Shown here: one piece after another, positions 37,245 through 47,100 of the stretch
How the letters are laid out: every line of letters begins with the position of its first letter
Position numbering within the stretch: the first letter of the stretch is position 1
Assembly (NCBI RefSeq): GCF_000746525.1
Contig: NZ_CP009048.1
Coordinates: 3,279,501-3,343,500 of the forward strand
From: Pseudomonas alkylphenolica
Lineage (GTDB): Bacteria; Pseudomonadota; Gammaproteobacteria; Pseudomonadales; Pseudomonadaceae
Direction: 5' to 3'
DNA: 64,000 nucleotides
The notes under the pieces: model-generated
Seen by the model: only the letters and a program-made list of their open reading frames with translations
What the model was told of the DNA's origin: nothing
Database searches by the model: none
Program-made: the position numbers and the translations under genes

Positions 37245-38117
37245 TCAACTGTCCAGGCGATGCAGGACGGCTTGCTGGTCAAATGGTTGATAACGCGATT
37301 GCCGGTCACGACTGACCTTGATCAGCGCAACACTGGGGTCGCGGGGCAGAAACAGTCGTCCACCGATAGCTACCAGGTGGTCGAGCAGGCGTTCTTTTTC
37401 ATCAATCAGGCATTCCGGATTGCGGTCAAAGGCCGTGGTCAGATCAAGGGTGAGCCACTGCATGGCAGGCACCAGGTCGCCGGCGAAAATCAGCGGACCG
37501 CCGGGCATGCGGATTTCCGGCAGCAATTGCCCCGGGGTGTAGCCGTCGCTGAGATGAAAGCGCCAGCCGTCGCCCAACAGGTCGTTGGCGTGCTCGTCCA
37601 GCAGACGCAAACGTCCGCTGCTTTGCAGCTGGTTGATGATCTGCGCAACAAACAGGGTTCGATCGCGCGGGTGCGGTTGGTTGGCGCGGATCCAGTGCTG
37701 GCGGCCGACCAGGTAACGGGCGGCCGGAAACAACAGCCGCGGGCTGTCACCATCGTTGACCGCCCGGCGCACGTCCGGCGCAAGCATCGCATGCAGGTGC
37801 GTGAGCACCACAGCGTGTATCTGCCCTTCTGCCACCCCCAGCCGCGCCAGACTGTCGAGCAGGCCAGGAGCTGGCCGCTGACAGCGGCAGGATGGCGGCA
37901 ACGGTGCCAACAACGCCTCGGCGCCCGCCATGACCAGGATATTCATCCCGTCCTGTTGCACCAGCAGGACACGCGAAGCCATCTCGACCTGATTGTCACT
38001 GTCAGGGCTCAACCACTCGCCCCAGGTGCGCCGCGGCGTGGTGCCGAAGAGCGCGCCGCCATCGAGCTGGCGCGGCCTGCCGGTCACTGAAAATAGCTTG
38101 CGATACACCACATTCAC
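37245..38117 (-). CDS. Metallo-beta-lactamase-fold protein with degenerate metal motifs
   Basis: The 290-residue protein has the MBL-fold layout of an N-terminal strand region, a [14 protein letters not shown] lead and a central [10 protein letters not shown] segment. Family positions are altered. The usual HxHxDH reads HLHAML, the usual GHTPGH reads GYTPGQ, and the late His/Asp site reads [10 protein letters not shown]. At most two of the normal metal ligands remain, so hydrolase activity is doubtful. It sits between thiolase and etfB in the beta-oxidation operon and may be a binding or regulatory protein. The degenerate motifs are directly visible. Its role is unknown. Confidence 0.75.
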   Translation of the reverse strand: MNVVYRKLFSVTGRPRQLDGGALFGTTPRRTWGEWLSPDSDNQVEMASRVLLVQQDGMNILVMAGAEALLAPLPPSCRCQRPAPGLLDSLARLGVAEGQIHAVVLTHLHAMLAPDVRRAVNDGDSPRLLFPAARYLVGRQHWIRANQPHPRDRTLFVAQIINQLQSSGRLRLLDEHANDLLGDGWRFHLSDGYTPGQLLPEIRMPGGPLIFAGDLVPAMQWLTLDLTTAFDRNPECLIDEKERLLDHLVAIGGRLFLPRDPSVALIKVSRDRQSRYQPFDQQAVLHRLDS

Positions 38118-38258
38118 CTCTTCTTTGCATGCACTTCACCCCGGTTGCCTTCGGCGGCCTCGGGTATTGCTAGCTTATGCAAAGAAAAGTGATCAGTACC
38201 CTCCCGTGAAGGGTGGCCCGGGCATCCGGATTGCGCCCGCGCCCCACCCCAGGGAAAC

Positions 38259-39443
38259 TCAGAGCACCTCGAACAAACCGGCCGCGCCCATGCCGCCGCC
38301 GACACACATGCTCACCACCACATACTTGACGCCGCGGCGTTTGCCCTCCAGCAGGGCATGACCAACCATGCGCGCACCGCTCATGCCGTAAGGATGGCCG
38401 ATGGCAATCGCACCGCCGTTGACGTTGAGTTTCGCCGGATCAATGCCCAGGGTTTGCGCGCTGTACAGCACCTGACAGGCAAAGGCTTCGTTGATTTCCC
38501 ACAAGCCGATGTCATCCACGCGCAAACCGTGCTGACGCAGCAACCTGGGAATTGCCAGTACCGGGCCGATGCCCATTTCTTCCGGCGCCAGGCCAGCCAC
38601 AGCGATACCGCGATACAAGCCCAGCGGACTCACAGAGGAGCGCGCTGCCAGAGCGCCGCTCATCAGCACACAGGCGCTGGCGCCGTCGGACAACTGGCTG
38701 GCGTTGCCGGCGGTGATGCAACCGCCTTCGCGCACCGGGGCCAGCTTTTGCAGATCGGCCAGGGTGGTTTGCGGGCGGTTGCCTTCGTCCTGGGTCAGCC
38801 GTACGTCTTCATAAGTGATCGCGCCGCTCTGTTTGTCGACGACTTTCTTGCGCACATTGACCGGCACGATCTCGTCAGCGAACACCCCTGCCGCCTGCGC
38901 CGCCGCAGTGCGCTGCTGCGATTGCAAGCTGTAGGCGTCCTGGGCCTCACGGCTGATGTTGTAGCGCCGGGCAACGATTTCAGCGGTCTGCAGCATCGGC
39001 ATATACGCGTGTTCGGCCATGCGCAGCACCGTGGCATCTTCGGCGACAGCCGCCGCCTGCATATGCGCGTTCTGCACCAGGCTGATCTGCTCCTGGCCGG
39101 CGCCGATGGTCAGCTGCATGCCATCGACCATGATCTGTTTGGCGGCGATGGCAATGGCCATCAGCCCGGACGCGCACTGACGGTCGATGGTCTGGCCGCT
39201 GACTGACAACGGCAGGCCCGCAGCCAGTGCCGACAAACGTGCGAGGTTGGTCGATGCGGTGCCGCTCTGCATGGCGGTGCCCATCACCAGGTCGTCGATT
39301 TCGCCCGGTTCGATCTTCGCGCGCTCGACTGCGGCACGAATGGCCAGCGCACTCATGGACGGCGACTTGAGGTCGTTGAACGCACCGCGAAAGGCTTTGG
39401 CGATTGGCGTGCGGGCGGTGGAAACGATAACAGCGTCTTGCAT
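38259..39443 (-). CDS. Acetyl-CoA C-acyltransferase (thiolase)
   Basis: The 394-residue thiolase carries the acyl-accepting cysteine in [14 protein letters not shown] (C90). It also has the INEAFACQ motif, the catalytic His in [15 protein letters not shown] and the second Cys in [12 protein letters not shown] near the C-terminus. It cleaves 3-ketoacyl-CoA with CoA, the last step of beta-oxidation. ATG 39443 ([16 protein letters not shown]) matches the family N-terminus. The TTG start 15 bases upstream is unlikely. It lies 92 bases after the acyl-CoA dehydrogenase gene. Confidence 0.93.
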   Translation of the reverse strand: MQDAVIVSTARTPIAKAFRGAFNDLKSPSMSALAIRAAVERAKIEPGEIDDLVMGTAMQSGTASTNLARLSALAAGLPLSVSGQTIDRQCASGLMAIAIAAKQIMVDGMQLTIGAGQEQISLVQNAHMQAAAVAEDATVLRMAEHAYMPMLQTAEIVARRYNISREAQDAYSLQSQQRTAAAQAAGVFADEIVPVNVRKKVVDKQSGAITYEDVRLTQDEGNRPQTTLADLQKLAPVREGGCITAGNASQLSDGASACVLMSGALAARSSVSPLGLYRGIAVAGLAPEEMGIGPVLAIPRLLRQHGLRVDDIGLWEINEAFACQVLYSAQTLGIDPAKLNVNGGAIAIGHPYGMSGARMVGHALLEGKRRGVKYVVVSMCVGGGMGAAGLFEVL

Positions 39444-39535
39444 GGTCGTGTGCTCCAACGGGATCAGTCACAAAGCAGACGGCTCAATGCCGCCTGCAGG
39501 GGTTGGCTCATGGCCTGGAATGTCCGCAGCGTGAA

Positions 39536-41317
39536 TCAGAAGGCGAAATCAGCCTCCGGCATGGCCATCAAGCAATCGGCACCGGCGAGCAAGGCCTCGC
39601 GATGGGCATTGGCCCGTGGCAGTACGCGGCGCAGGTAGAAATCCGCCGATTGCAGCTTGGCCCGGTAGAACGCCGGCTCCCCGCTGCCGGCCGCGAGTGC
39701 TTGACTGGCACGCTCTGCCGCCTGCAACCACAACGCCGCCAACAACACATAGGCCGAGTAAGCGAGAAAATCCACCGACACCGCGCCGATTTCTTGCGGG
39801 TCGCGGCGACAGGCCTGCAGCACCGAATCGGCCAGCAGCCGCCACTCTTGCAGGCGCTGCCCGACCCGTTCGGCCAGCTCCGCGTGCGACGTGGCTTGCG
39901 CCACCTGGGTGGCCAGTTCGTCGATCAGGGCATTGAGCTCGGCACCGTTGTCGCCGAGCAGCTTGCGGCGGATCAGGTCCAGCGCCTGAATGCCGTTGGT
40001 GCCTTCGTACAGCTGGGTGATGCGGCTGTCGCGCATCAGTTGCTCCATGCCCCACTCGCGGATATAGCCATGACCGCCGTACAGCTGCACGCCAAGGCTG
40101 GCGACTTCCTGACCGCAGTCGGTAAAGAACGCTTTGACCAGTGGGATCAGCAATGCGGCGCGGCGGGTCGCCGCTTCTCGCTGCGGCGCAGCGCTGGCGC
40201 TGTGTTCAAGGTCCAGTTGCCGGGCGGCGTAGGCTGCGAGCATGCGACAGCCTTCACTGAGGGTCTTCTGGGTCAGCAGCATGCGCCGCACATCCGGGTG
40301 AACGATGATCGGGTCAGCCGGTTTGTCCGGCGCCACCGGGCCACTGATGGCGCGCGACTGCAAGCGCTCGCGGGCATAAGTCAGACCGCCCTGGAACGCT
40401 GCTTCGGCGATCCCCAGCCCCTGCAATCCGACCTGAAAACGCGCATCGTTCATCATGGTGAACATGCATGCCAGGCCATGATTTGGCTGCCCCACCAGCC
40501 AGCCGCTGGCACCATCGAAATTCATCACACAGGTGGAGGCCCCCTTAATGCCCATCTTGTGCTCCAGCGCCCCGCAGCTCACGGCGTTGCGTTCGCCCAG
40601 CGAGCCATCGGCGTTGACCAGCCGCTTGGGCACCAGGAACAGGCTGATACCTTTGACACCGGGCGGCGCATCAGGCAAGCGGGCGAGCACCAGGTGGATG
40701 ATGTTGTCCGTTAAATCCTGCTCGCCGCCGCTGATGAAAATCTTGCTGCCGCTGAGCCGGTAGCTGCCATCGGCCTGAGGCTGGGCGCGGGTGCGCAGCA
40801 GTGCAAGATCGGTCCCGGCCTGAGGCTCGGTGAGGCACATGGTGCCGGCCCACTCGCCGCTGACCAGCTGCGCCAGGTAACGCTGCTTGAGCTCGGCACT
40901 GCCATGCCGGTCCAGGGCGACGACGGTGCCTTCGGTCAGCCCGGAGTAAACCCGAAACGCCAGCGAAGCACTCATCAGCATCTCGTGGAAACTTGCCGAG
41001 ACCATTTGCGGGAAACCCTGGCCGCCGAAGTCCACCGGCCCGGTCATGCTCGCCCAGCCCTGCTCGACGAACAGCTGGTAGGCCTGGCGAAAGCCATCAG
41101 GCGTGGTCACTTCGCCATCCTGCAAGTGACAGCCCTGCTCGTCACTGTTGCGGTTGAGCGGTGCCACCACCTCGGCGGTAAAACGCGCGGCCTCTTCGAG
41201 CACGCCGTCGATGGTCTCGCGATCCAGGCCGTTGCCCAGTTGCTGGCAATGACCGCTCACGTCAAACAGCTCGTGCAGAACAAAACGCATATCGCGCAAT
41301 GGTGCCTGATACTTCAT
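39536..41317 (-). CDS. Acyl-CoA dehydrogenase with extended C-terminus
   Basis: The 593-residue flavoprotein begins MKYQAPLRDMRFVLHELFDV and has the ACAD N-terminal and middle domains (CLTEPQAGTDLALLR at about 160). The active-site segment is YEGTNGIQALDLI, and a C-terminal domain of about 120 residues is typical of the larger ACAD subfamily. It makes the first FAD-dependent oxidation of acyl-CoA and gives electrons to EtfBA. Its ATG overlaps the stop of the upstream 3-hydroxyacyl-CoA dehydrogenase gene (ATGA). Confidence 0.92.
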   Translation of the reverse strand: MKYQAPLRDMRFVLHELFDVSGHCQQLGNGLDRETIDGVLEEAARFTAEVVAPLNRNSDEQGCHLQDGEVTTPDGFRQAYQLFVEQGWASMTGPVDFGGQGFPQMVSASFHEMLMSASLAFRVYSGLTEGTVVALDRHGSAELKQRYLAQLVSGEWAGTMCLTEPQAGTDLALLRTRAQPQADGSYRLSGSKIFISGGEQDLTDNIIHLVLARLPDAPPGVKGISLFLVPKRLVNADGSLGERNAVSCGALEHKMGIKGASTCVMNFDGASGWLVGQPNHGLACMFTMMNDARFQVGLQGLGIAEAAFQGGLTYARERLQSRAISGPVAPDKPADPIIVHPDVRRMLLTQKTLSEGCRMLAAYAARQLDLEHSASAAPQREAATRRAALLIPLVKAFFTDCGQEVASLGVQLYGGHGYIREWGMEQLMRDSRITQLYEGTNGIQALDLIRRKLLGDNGAELNALIDELATQVAQATSHAELAERVGQRLQEWRLLADSVLQACRRDPQEIGAVSVDFLAYSAYVLLAALWLQAAERASQALAAGSGEPAFYRAKLQSADFYLRRVLPRANAHREALLAGADCLMAMPEADFAF

Positions 41318-42552
41318 ACCCGCCCCTCCCCTACATTGCCCAAGCCCCTGCCCGCTGCCACCAACCGGGTAATCAGCGCGGCCGGCTTCCAGTGTTCACC
41401 GTGTTGCTGCTGTAACGCCTGCAGACGTTGTTCGATCGTCGCCAGCCCCTGGGCGTCGGCCCAGTTCATCGGACCTCCCACTTGCGCCGGGAAGCCATAA
41501 CCGTTGAGGTAGACCCGATCGATGTCTTGGCTGTTGGCGGCGATGTTTTCTTCAAGAATCTTCGCGCCCTCATTGACCAAGGCGAGCAGGCTGCGTTCGA
41601 CAATTTCCTGATCGTCGATCACCCGGCGGCGATAGCCCAGGTCGCGGGCAATGCTTTCGATCAGCGCATCGACTTGTGGATCATGCTCGGCTTCGCGGCT
41701 GCCTTCGGCATACCGGTAGTAGCCGCGGCCGGTCTTCTGGCCAAAGCGCTCGCGCTCACACAGGGCGTTGTCGACCTGCACCAGCGGACTGTCCATGCCC
41801 TGCCCGGCCAGTTGCCGCGCGCGCCACTCCAGATCGATGCCGACCACGTCGTACATACGAAACGGCCCCATGGCAAAACCGAAAGCCTGCAACGCCGCGT
41901 CCACCTGCTGCGGCAAAGCGCCTTCAAGGAGCATCTTGCGCGCCTCGTCGGCATAGGTCTTGAGCATGCGGTTGCCGATAAAGCCACGGCAGTTGCCCGC
42001 CACCACTGCGACCTTGCCCAGGCGTTGCCCGAGCTGCCTGGCCTGCGCCAGCACCGCTGCTGAGGTGTGTGCGCCACGGACGATTTCCAGCAGTTTCATG
42101 ATGTGCGCCGGGCTGAAGAAATGCAGGCCCAGCACCTGCGCGGGGCGCGAGGTGACGGCGGCAATGGCGTCGATATCCAGCGCCGAGGTGTTGCTGGCGA
42201 GGATCGCATCAGGCTTGAGGGTGCTGTCCAGCAGGCGAAAAATCTCCTGCTTGAGCTCAAGGTTCTCGTACACCGCCTCGATCACCAGGTCGACATCGGC
42301 CAGGGCCGCGTAACTGTCCACCGCCTGTAGCCGGGCCAGATTCTGCTCGGCCTGCGCCTGGCTGATACGTCCCTTGGTCACTTGATGGGCCCAGGTGTCA
42401 GCCGCCATTTTCAGGCCAGCGCTGAGCATCTGCGCATTGGCGTCCAGCCACAACACCGGGATACCGGCACTGGCCAGGCTGACGACAATCCCCCGGCCCA
42501 TGGTGCCGGCCCCCACCACCGCAGCCTGTTGTATCTCGAATCCGTCGCTCAC
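41314..42552 (-). CDS. 3-hydroxyacyl-CoA dehydrogenase
   Basis: The 412-residue enzyme has the NAD-binding motif AAVVGAGTMGRGIVVSLASA, then LHFFSPAHIMKLLEIVRG and NCRGFIGNRML, and two C-terminal 3HCDH repeats. It lacks the enoyl-CoA hydratase half found in FadB, and no hydratase is present in this operon. GTG 42552 is preferred because a gggag site lies seven bases upstream. A TTG start 21 bases earlier has none. It is the first gene of the operon and is divergent from the LysR gene. Confidence 0.9.
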   Translation of the reverse strand: MSDGFEIQQAAVVGAGTMGRGIVVSLASAGIPVLWLDANAQMLSAGLKMAADTWAHQVTKGRISQAQAEQNLARLQAVDSYAALADVDLVIEAVYENLELKQEIFRLLDSTLKPDAILASNTSALDIDAIAAVTSRPAQVLGLHFFSPAHIMKLLEIVRGAHTSAAVLAQARQLGQRLGKVAVVAGNCRGFIGNRMLKTYADEARKMLLEGALPQQVDAALQAFGFAMGPFRMYDVVGIDLEWRARQLAGQGMDSPLVQVDNALCERERFGQKTGRGYYRYAEGSREAEHDPQVDALIESIARDLGYRRRVIDDQEIVERSLLALVNEGAKILEENIAANSQDIDRVYLNGYGFPAQVGGPMNWADAQGLATIEQRLQALQQQHGEHWKPAALITRLVAAGRGLGNVGEGRV

Positions 42553-42648
42553 AGCGGCACTCCCAATCAGCAAAGAAGGATTGCCGACACCCTAAGCAGC
42601 CGCCTACTATTTGAGAAATTTCATTTTCATATGCGTGATATTTGCGAA

Positions 42649-43548
42649 ATGAATATAACCAACTTCGATCTCAACCTGCTGCGCATCCTCGACGTTTTGC
42701 TGCGCGAGCAGAATGTCTCGCGTGCCGCCGAACGCCTGGCCCTCAGCCAGCCAACCGTCAGCAACGCCCTGGCACGCCTGCGTGAGCTGCTCGAAGACCC
42801 GCTGCTGGTGCGTATTGGCCGGCGCATGCAACCCACGCCGAAGGCCTTGGCCCTTGAGGGCCCGATTCGCTCGGCGCTGCAGCAGATCGAACAAACCCTG
42901 AATGTCGGCGAAAGTTTCGACCCGCGCTTGAGCCGACAGACTTTTCGCATCGCCATGACCGACTTTGTCGAGCAACTGTGCATGCCCGAGCTGCTGCGGC
43001 ACCTGCAAGACAGTGCCCCCAACCTGCGCCTGGACATCACCCCGCTGGCCCCCAGCCTGCCGGTCGATGCGCTGGACCGCGGCCAGCTTGACCTGGTGCT
43101 GGGGCGCTTTGAAGAAATCCCGGCGCGCTTCGCCCGTCATCACTGGCGTAGCGAAACCCTGCAGGTTGCGGTACGCCAGGACCATCCACTGGTCAATGGC
43201 ACACTCGACCTTGAGACCTTCCTGCGCCTGCGCCACCTCTGGGTGCACGGCGGGCAGACCCGCGGCATGGTCGATCAATGGCTGGGGGAACAAGGGCTGG
43301 CGCGGCAGATCGTCTACACCACGCCCAGCTACCTGCAGGCGGCACATCTGGTGGTGGCTTTAGACCTTTGCGTGGTGTTGCCGACGCAACTGGCGCGGTA
43401 TTTCGCCACCTTGCTGCCCTTGCAACTGTATGACCTGCCGTTTGCTCTGGAGGCTTTCGAGCTGGAGCTGGTGCACCTGGCACAGCACGGACAGAATCGG
43501 GCCCTGGAGTGGTTGGTCGGGGAAATGCTGCGCGTAGGCAAAAACTGA
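42649..43548 (+). CDS. LysR-type regulator of the beta-oxidation operon
   Basis: The 299-residue protein starts MNITNFDLNLLRILDVLLRE. It has the N-terminal LysR winged helix (NVSRAAERLALSQPTVSNALARLREL) and a co-inducer-binding domain. It is divergent from the beta-oxidation operon with a gap of about 95 bases, the classical arrangement for a LysR activator of its neighbour. From memory the pair resembles PP_2046/PP_2047 of P. putida, where the LysR controls a diol/alcohol beta-oxidation operon. ATG 42631 is an alternative start. Near-palindromic AT-rich sequence (cattttc ... gcgaaatg, 42622-42651) around the start could be its binding site. Confidence 0.88.
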   Translation: MNITNFDLNLLRILDVLLREQNVSRAAERLALSQPTVSNALARLRELLEDPLLVRIGRRMQPTPKALALEGPIRSALQQIEQTLNVGESFDPRLSRQTFRIAMTDFVEQLCMPELLRHLQDSAPNLRLDITPLAPSLPVDALDRGQLDLVLGRFEEIPARFARHHWRSETLQVAVRQDHPLVNGTLDLETFLRLRHLWVHGGQTRGMVDQWLGEQGLARQIVYTTPSYLQAAHLVVALDLCVVLPTQLARYFATLLPLQLYDLPFALEAFELELVHLAQHGQNRALEWLVGEMLRVGKN

Positions 43549-43704
43549 AGGATGCAGGTGTGCAGTCCTATCAGGTGCAACTGCGCAGTAGAAAAAAACA
43601 ATTACCTTCAGCACAAAGCGCTGTCGGTGCATCTCTATACTGCGCTCAATGCCAGAGGCTCGGACGCCTACAGCGAACCCTGATTCATCCTACATGGAGG
43701 TGTG

Positions 43705-44193
43705 ATGAAAAATCGGACAGCCGCGCAACCGCAGCGATTGCTCGACAACCTGCCGTTGCTCGTAAAGAAACTGGGGTTTGACTACTACGCATTTACCTTC
43801 ATCAGTCCCGATCAGCAGACTTACACAACCAACTACCCTGCTTCCTGGCTCGAACACTATAACCGCTGCGGCTATGCCGCTCGGGATCCGATACCCGCTC
43901 TTTGCCAGACCTCCAGCTTGCCCTTGTTGTGGGCGGCTGAAACCTTTGACAGCGCAGAGGATATCTGGATTGCGGCGCAGGCCTACGACCTGCACCACGG
44001 CTGGGTTCAACCCATTCATAGCCAGCAAACGCGTAGCAGCTTGAGTGTTTTGCGCCCTCACACTAGCGTCTCGCGCGAGGAGTTTTACGCGAAGGCGGAA
44101 CAGGTGATGCTGCTAGGCGCACAGTTGCATCAGGCCGCAGCCTATTTTTCGCCCTTCACACACATCACCAGCCCGGAGCACCGGCTTGATTAG
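43705..44193 (+). CDS. LuxR-type autoinducer-binding domain protein without DNA-binding domain
   Basis: The 162-residue protein is an isolated autoinducer-binding domain (PF03472). It carries W48, Y52, D61 and W76 (YPASWLEHYNRCGYAARDP ... PLLW), with exactly the spacing of the acyl-homoserine-lactone-contacting W57, Y61, D70 and W85 of TraR. It stops where the HTH domain would begin, and no HTH-like sequence follows in any frame. A strong ggagg site precedes the start. Its stop overlaps the 3' end of the convergent NEL toxin gene by four bases. It may bind AHLs or heterodimerise with a full LuxR protein. No luxI is in the window. Confidence 0.78.
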   Translation: MKNRTAAQPQRLLDNLPLLVKKLGFDYYAFTFISPDQQTYTTNYPASWLEHYNRCGYAARDPIPALCQTSSLPLLWAAETFDSAEDIWIAAQAYDLHHGWVQPIHSQQTRSSLSVLRPHTSVSREEFYAKAEQVMLLGAQLHQAAAYFSPFTHITSPEHRLD

Positions 44194-47100
44194 GGTATGG
44201 AATGCCCCGAGGTCCCGCGCAGCAATGTCAGCGTGAGTTCAAGCATCAAGGCCCGCTGAGCCGCCAGACGTGCGTCCCGGATGCGGTTCATCTGCGCTAC
44301 GCGCTCACCTTCCGGAACTGTCTCGGCGTCCATCAGCACGGCGAGACGGTCATGGAACGGCGCATCGATCGTGTCGAAACGTGTCCTATGCGTACGCAAC
44401 AGATGTTCCTGCCAAAACTCCCGCGCCACCAATGAGTGGGCCAGTTGTTCGGGGGTTTCAGCGGCCTCGACTCGGGCCAGGGCGCGTGCGATGCGCTGCG
44501 CATCCAGGCCAGCGACGTCGCCGAACAGCATGTCACTGGGCTGTGCCGGCAGGTCGAGGGCGTCACGCAGGGCCAGGCGATAGGCCAGTGCGACCTCGAT
44601 CTGGTCTGGATCGCTGCCCGAGGCCCGGCGTGCCTGGATATCTTCCAGGGCGATGCGATCGACCTCGTCCAAACGCCACAACTGCCGCCCCAGATACAGC
44701 AATGCGGCCTGCGGGTTATCGGCCGAAGACTCGGCTCGCCACACCAGCATGCGCAGCTCCAGGTTGCTGAAACACAACGCCACACTGTCCTGACAGGTCA
44801 GATTCTGGGTGACTAGATTCAATAACGCTTCGCGCAGGCTGGCATGATCGTTCATCGCCCTGATCATGGTAAACACCCGGTTGGCCAGGGCTTGACCGCT
44901 CTGCTGGAAATCGGCGGTTTCCAGCAATCGCCTGAGCATGTCGAAAAAGTCACTCGATCCGGGTTGGTTCTCCAGGTCTTCCCAGCGTGCAGACCATTCA
45001 TCGCGCGTCAGGCTGCCGGTCGCATCGAGCCAACGCTGGCGAATGGTCACAAAATCTTCGGCAGCGGCTGCATGATGCGCAACTGCTCCGGTGTCCGACA
45101 GTGATGCCTGGAATCGCAGGGCTTCCTGGGCAGTCAGCGGGTTGTCCGCAAGCAAAATGATGCGCCTGAGCCATGGCGGGGAATGATAGAAGTGCTCCGA
45201 CAACTCAGTGATCTGGTTTTCGCGCAAATCGGCCAACAGCAAATCGGGGCAATCCAGAATCGCATAGGGCAGCCGGTTGATCCCGGTTTGGCGCAAGTGT
45301 AAACGACGCAACCTGATCAGCCTGCGCAGGGAAAAAGAACGTCCCAACGGGTTGTAGGACAGGTTGAGGTACTCAAGGGCTTCACAATTGGACAGGATGG
45401 TCCCCTGTGCTTCATCCAGCACAATCTGATTGTTGAACAGATCCAGTTCCCGCAAGTGTTCGAGTTGCGCCAACTGTTGTGGCACCCGGTTCAGCCGATT
45501 GCCGGGGAGTTCCAGTATCCGCAGGTGATTGAAGGCTCGCATGAAACCATCGGGTAACTCCCGCAGCCCCATGCCCAATAGCGCTAACTCAAAGACGTGC
45601 GGGAAACTAACTTGCGCAGGTAGCTCAGGCAAAACCCCGATCTGCGCGCCATACAAGGTGAAGCGATAGTTCACCAGATGCTCGCTGGTACTTGGCCCAA
45701 GGCTTGCCGTGCGCTGCCAGCAATTAACCAGGGAATCACTGAAGTAGCGACGGTCGTCCCGCTCCACGGCGCTGTTGGGCAGACTCGACCAACGTTGCAG
45801 AGAACTGTTCAGTTGTTCCAGTTCCTGGCTGAGCCTGGCCAGTTCAGTCTCGATCCGTACGCCTGCATGCTGCATATCGTTGATCCAGGCAATGACCTGC
45901 GCGTCAGTAAATGTCGGGTACAGCGCGCGCACCATAGCGAACAGCGATTGTGGTCTGCCCCTGCGCGTAATACCCGACGGGCCACGTCCGCTCAACGGAT
46001 AACCGATTCGACCATCGGCCAGTCGTTGCGGCGCCTGGAACCAGCCATTGCGCCCGCTTGCGTTCAGTAGCGATGCCACTTCCTCGCGTCGCCGAACAGC
46101 TTGCCGCCCAAGCAGCACTCGCACGTTGTGCGCGAAAGGATCAGCAATGCCCATGGCCTCGCGTTGGGGTTCGTCATAAGCCATTGCCATGACCTCGAAA
46201 AGCTCACCCGCATCGCCAATGCTCGAACCATCGCCATCGAGCAGCTGAAATGTTCCATTCTGATGGATCAGACTGAATACCCGGGGGCCCTCCCCGGTCA
46301 CTAACAGCTGTGGCCCGCCGGCGTGTCCTTCGATCAAGCGCCACTGCACATCTGCGCTGCCCGGCAGGTGCTCGAACATCCCCAGGGCGACACGAGCGAG
46401 GTCGGCATTTTGCGAAGTATCGATAACGAACGCCTCAAAGACCCTGGCCATACGGATCTGCTGGACACTGGCCCTGGCCGCTTCAGCCAGGCGCAACGCC
46501 ACCCGCCCGGTGTCGAGCAGCCGCTGGCGATCAGCAGTGCTTGCCCTGCCCACGAGCACGTTTGCAGCGCTACTGTGCAGACTCGGAAACACGCGGCGCA
46601 ATGCCGCAATACCGGGCCCGTTACTGTCCTGCATGCTGTCGTACAAGCGCTGGAACAACTGTCGGCGTTCGTTCCAGGTCAGCTCGGCCAGGTCCTGATC
46701 GGACAATCCGGCAGCGCCCGGCAAGCCCTGGGCATGGTGCAGCACGGTGATGTCCTCGACCGATTCGCCGCTACGCAAACGGCGGACCAGATCACGGATA
46801 CGCTGGTCCAGCCTGATACGCATCACGCTGTCCTGCAGCTCGGCCGACGGCGCCTGCGCATACACATGCAAAGCGCGCAGGTCGTCATTACCCAGACCAT
46901 GGATGCTCAGAACCAGATCGATCTGCTCAGCGTCAAGCTCACCGAAGGCTCCACCCAGGCGGCGGAACATGCGATGAGTCTCTTCCCACTCGGCCGGTTG
47001 ATCACTCCACAACCGCCAGGCTCCGGCATCGTTGTGGCGTAGCAGCGGTCCGTGACCGTCCTTCGGCCGCAGTTGCCACTGGCCAGCGCTGGCCCGCTCG

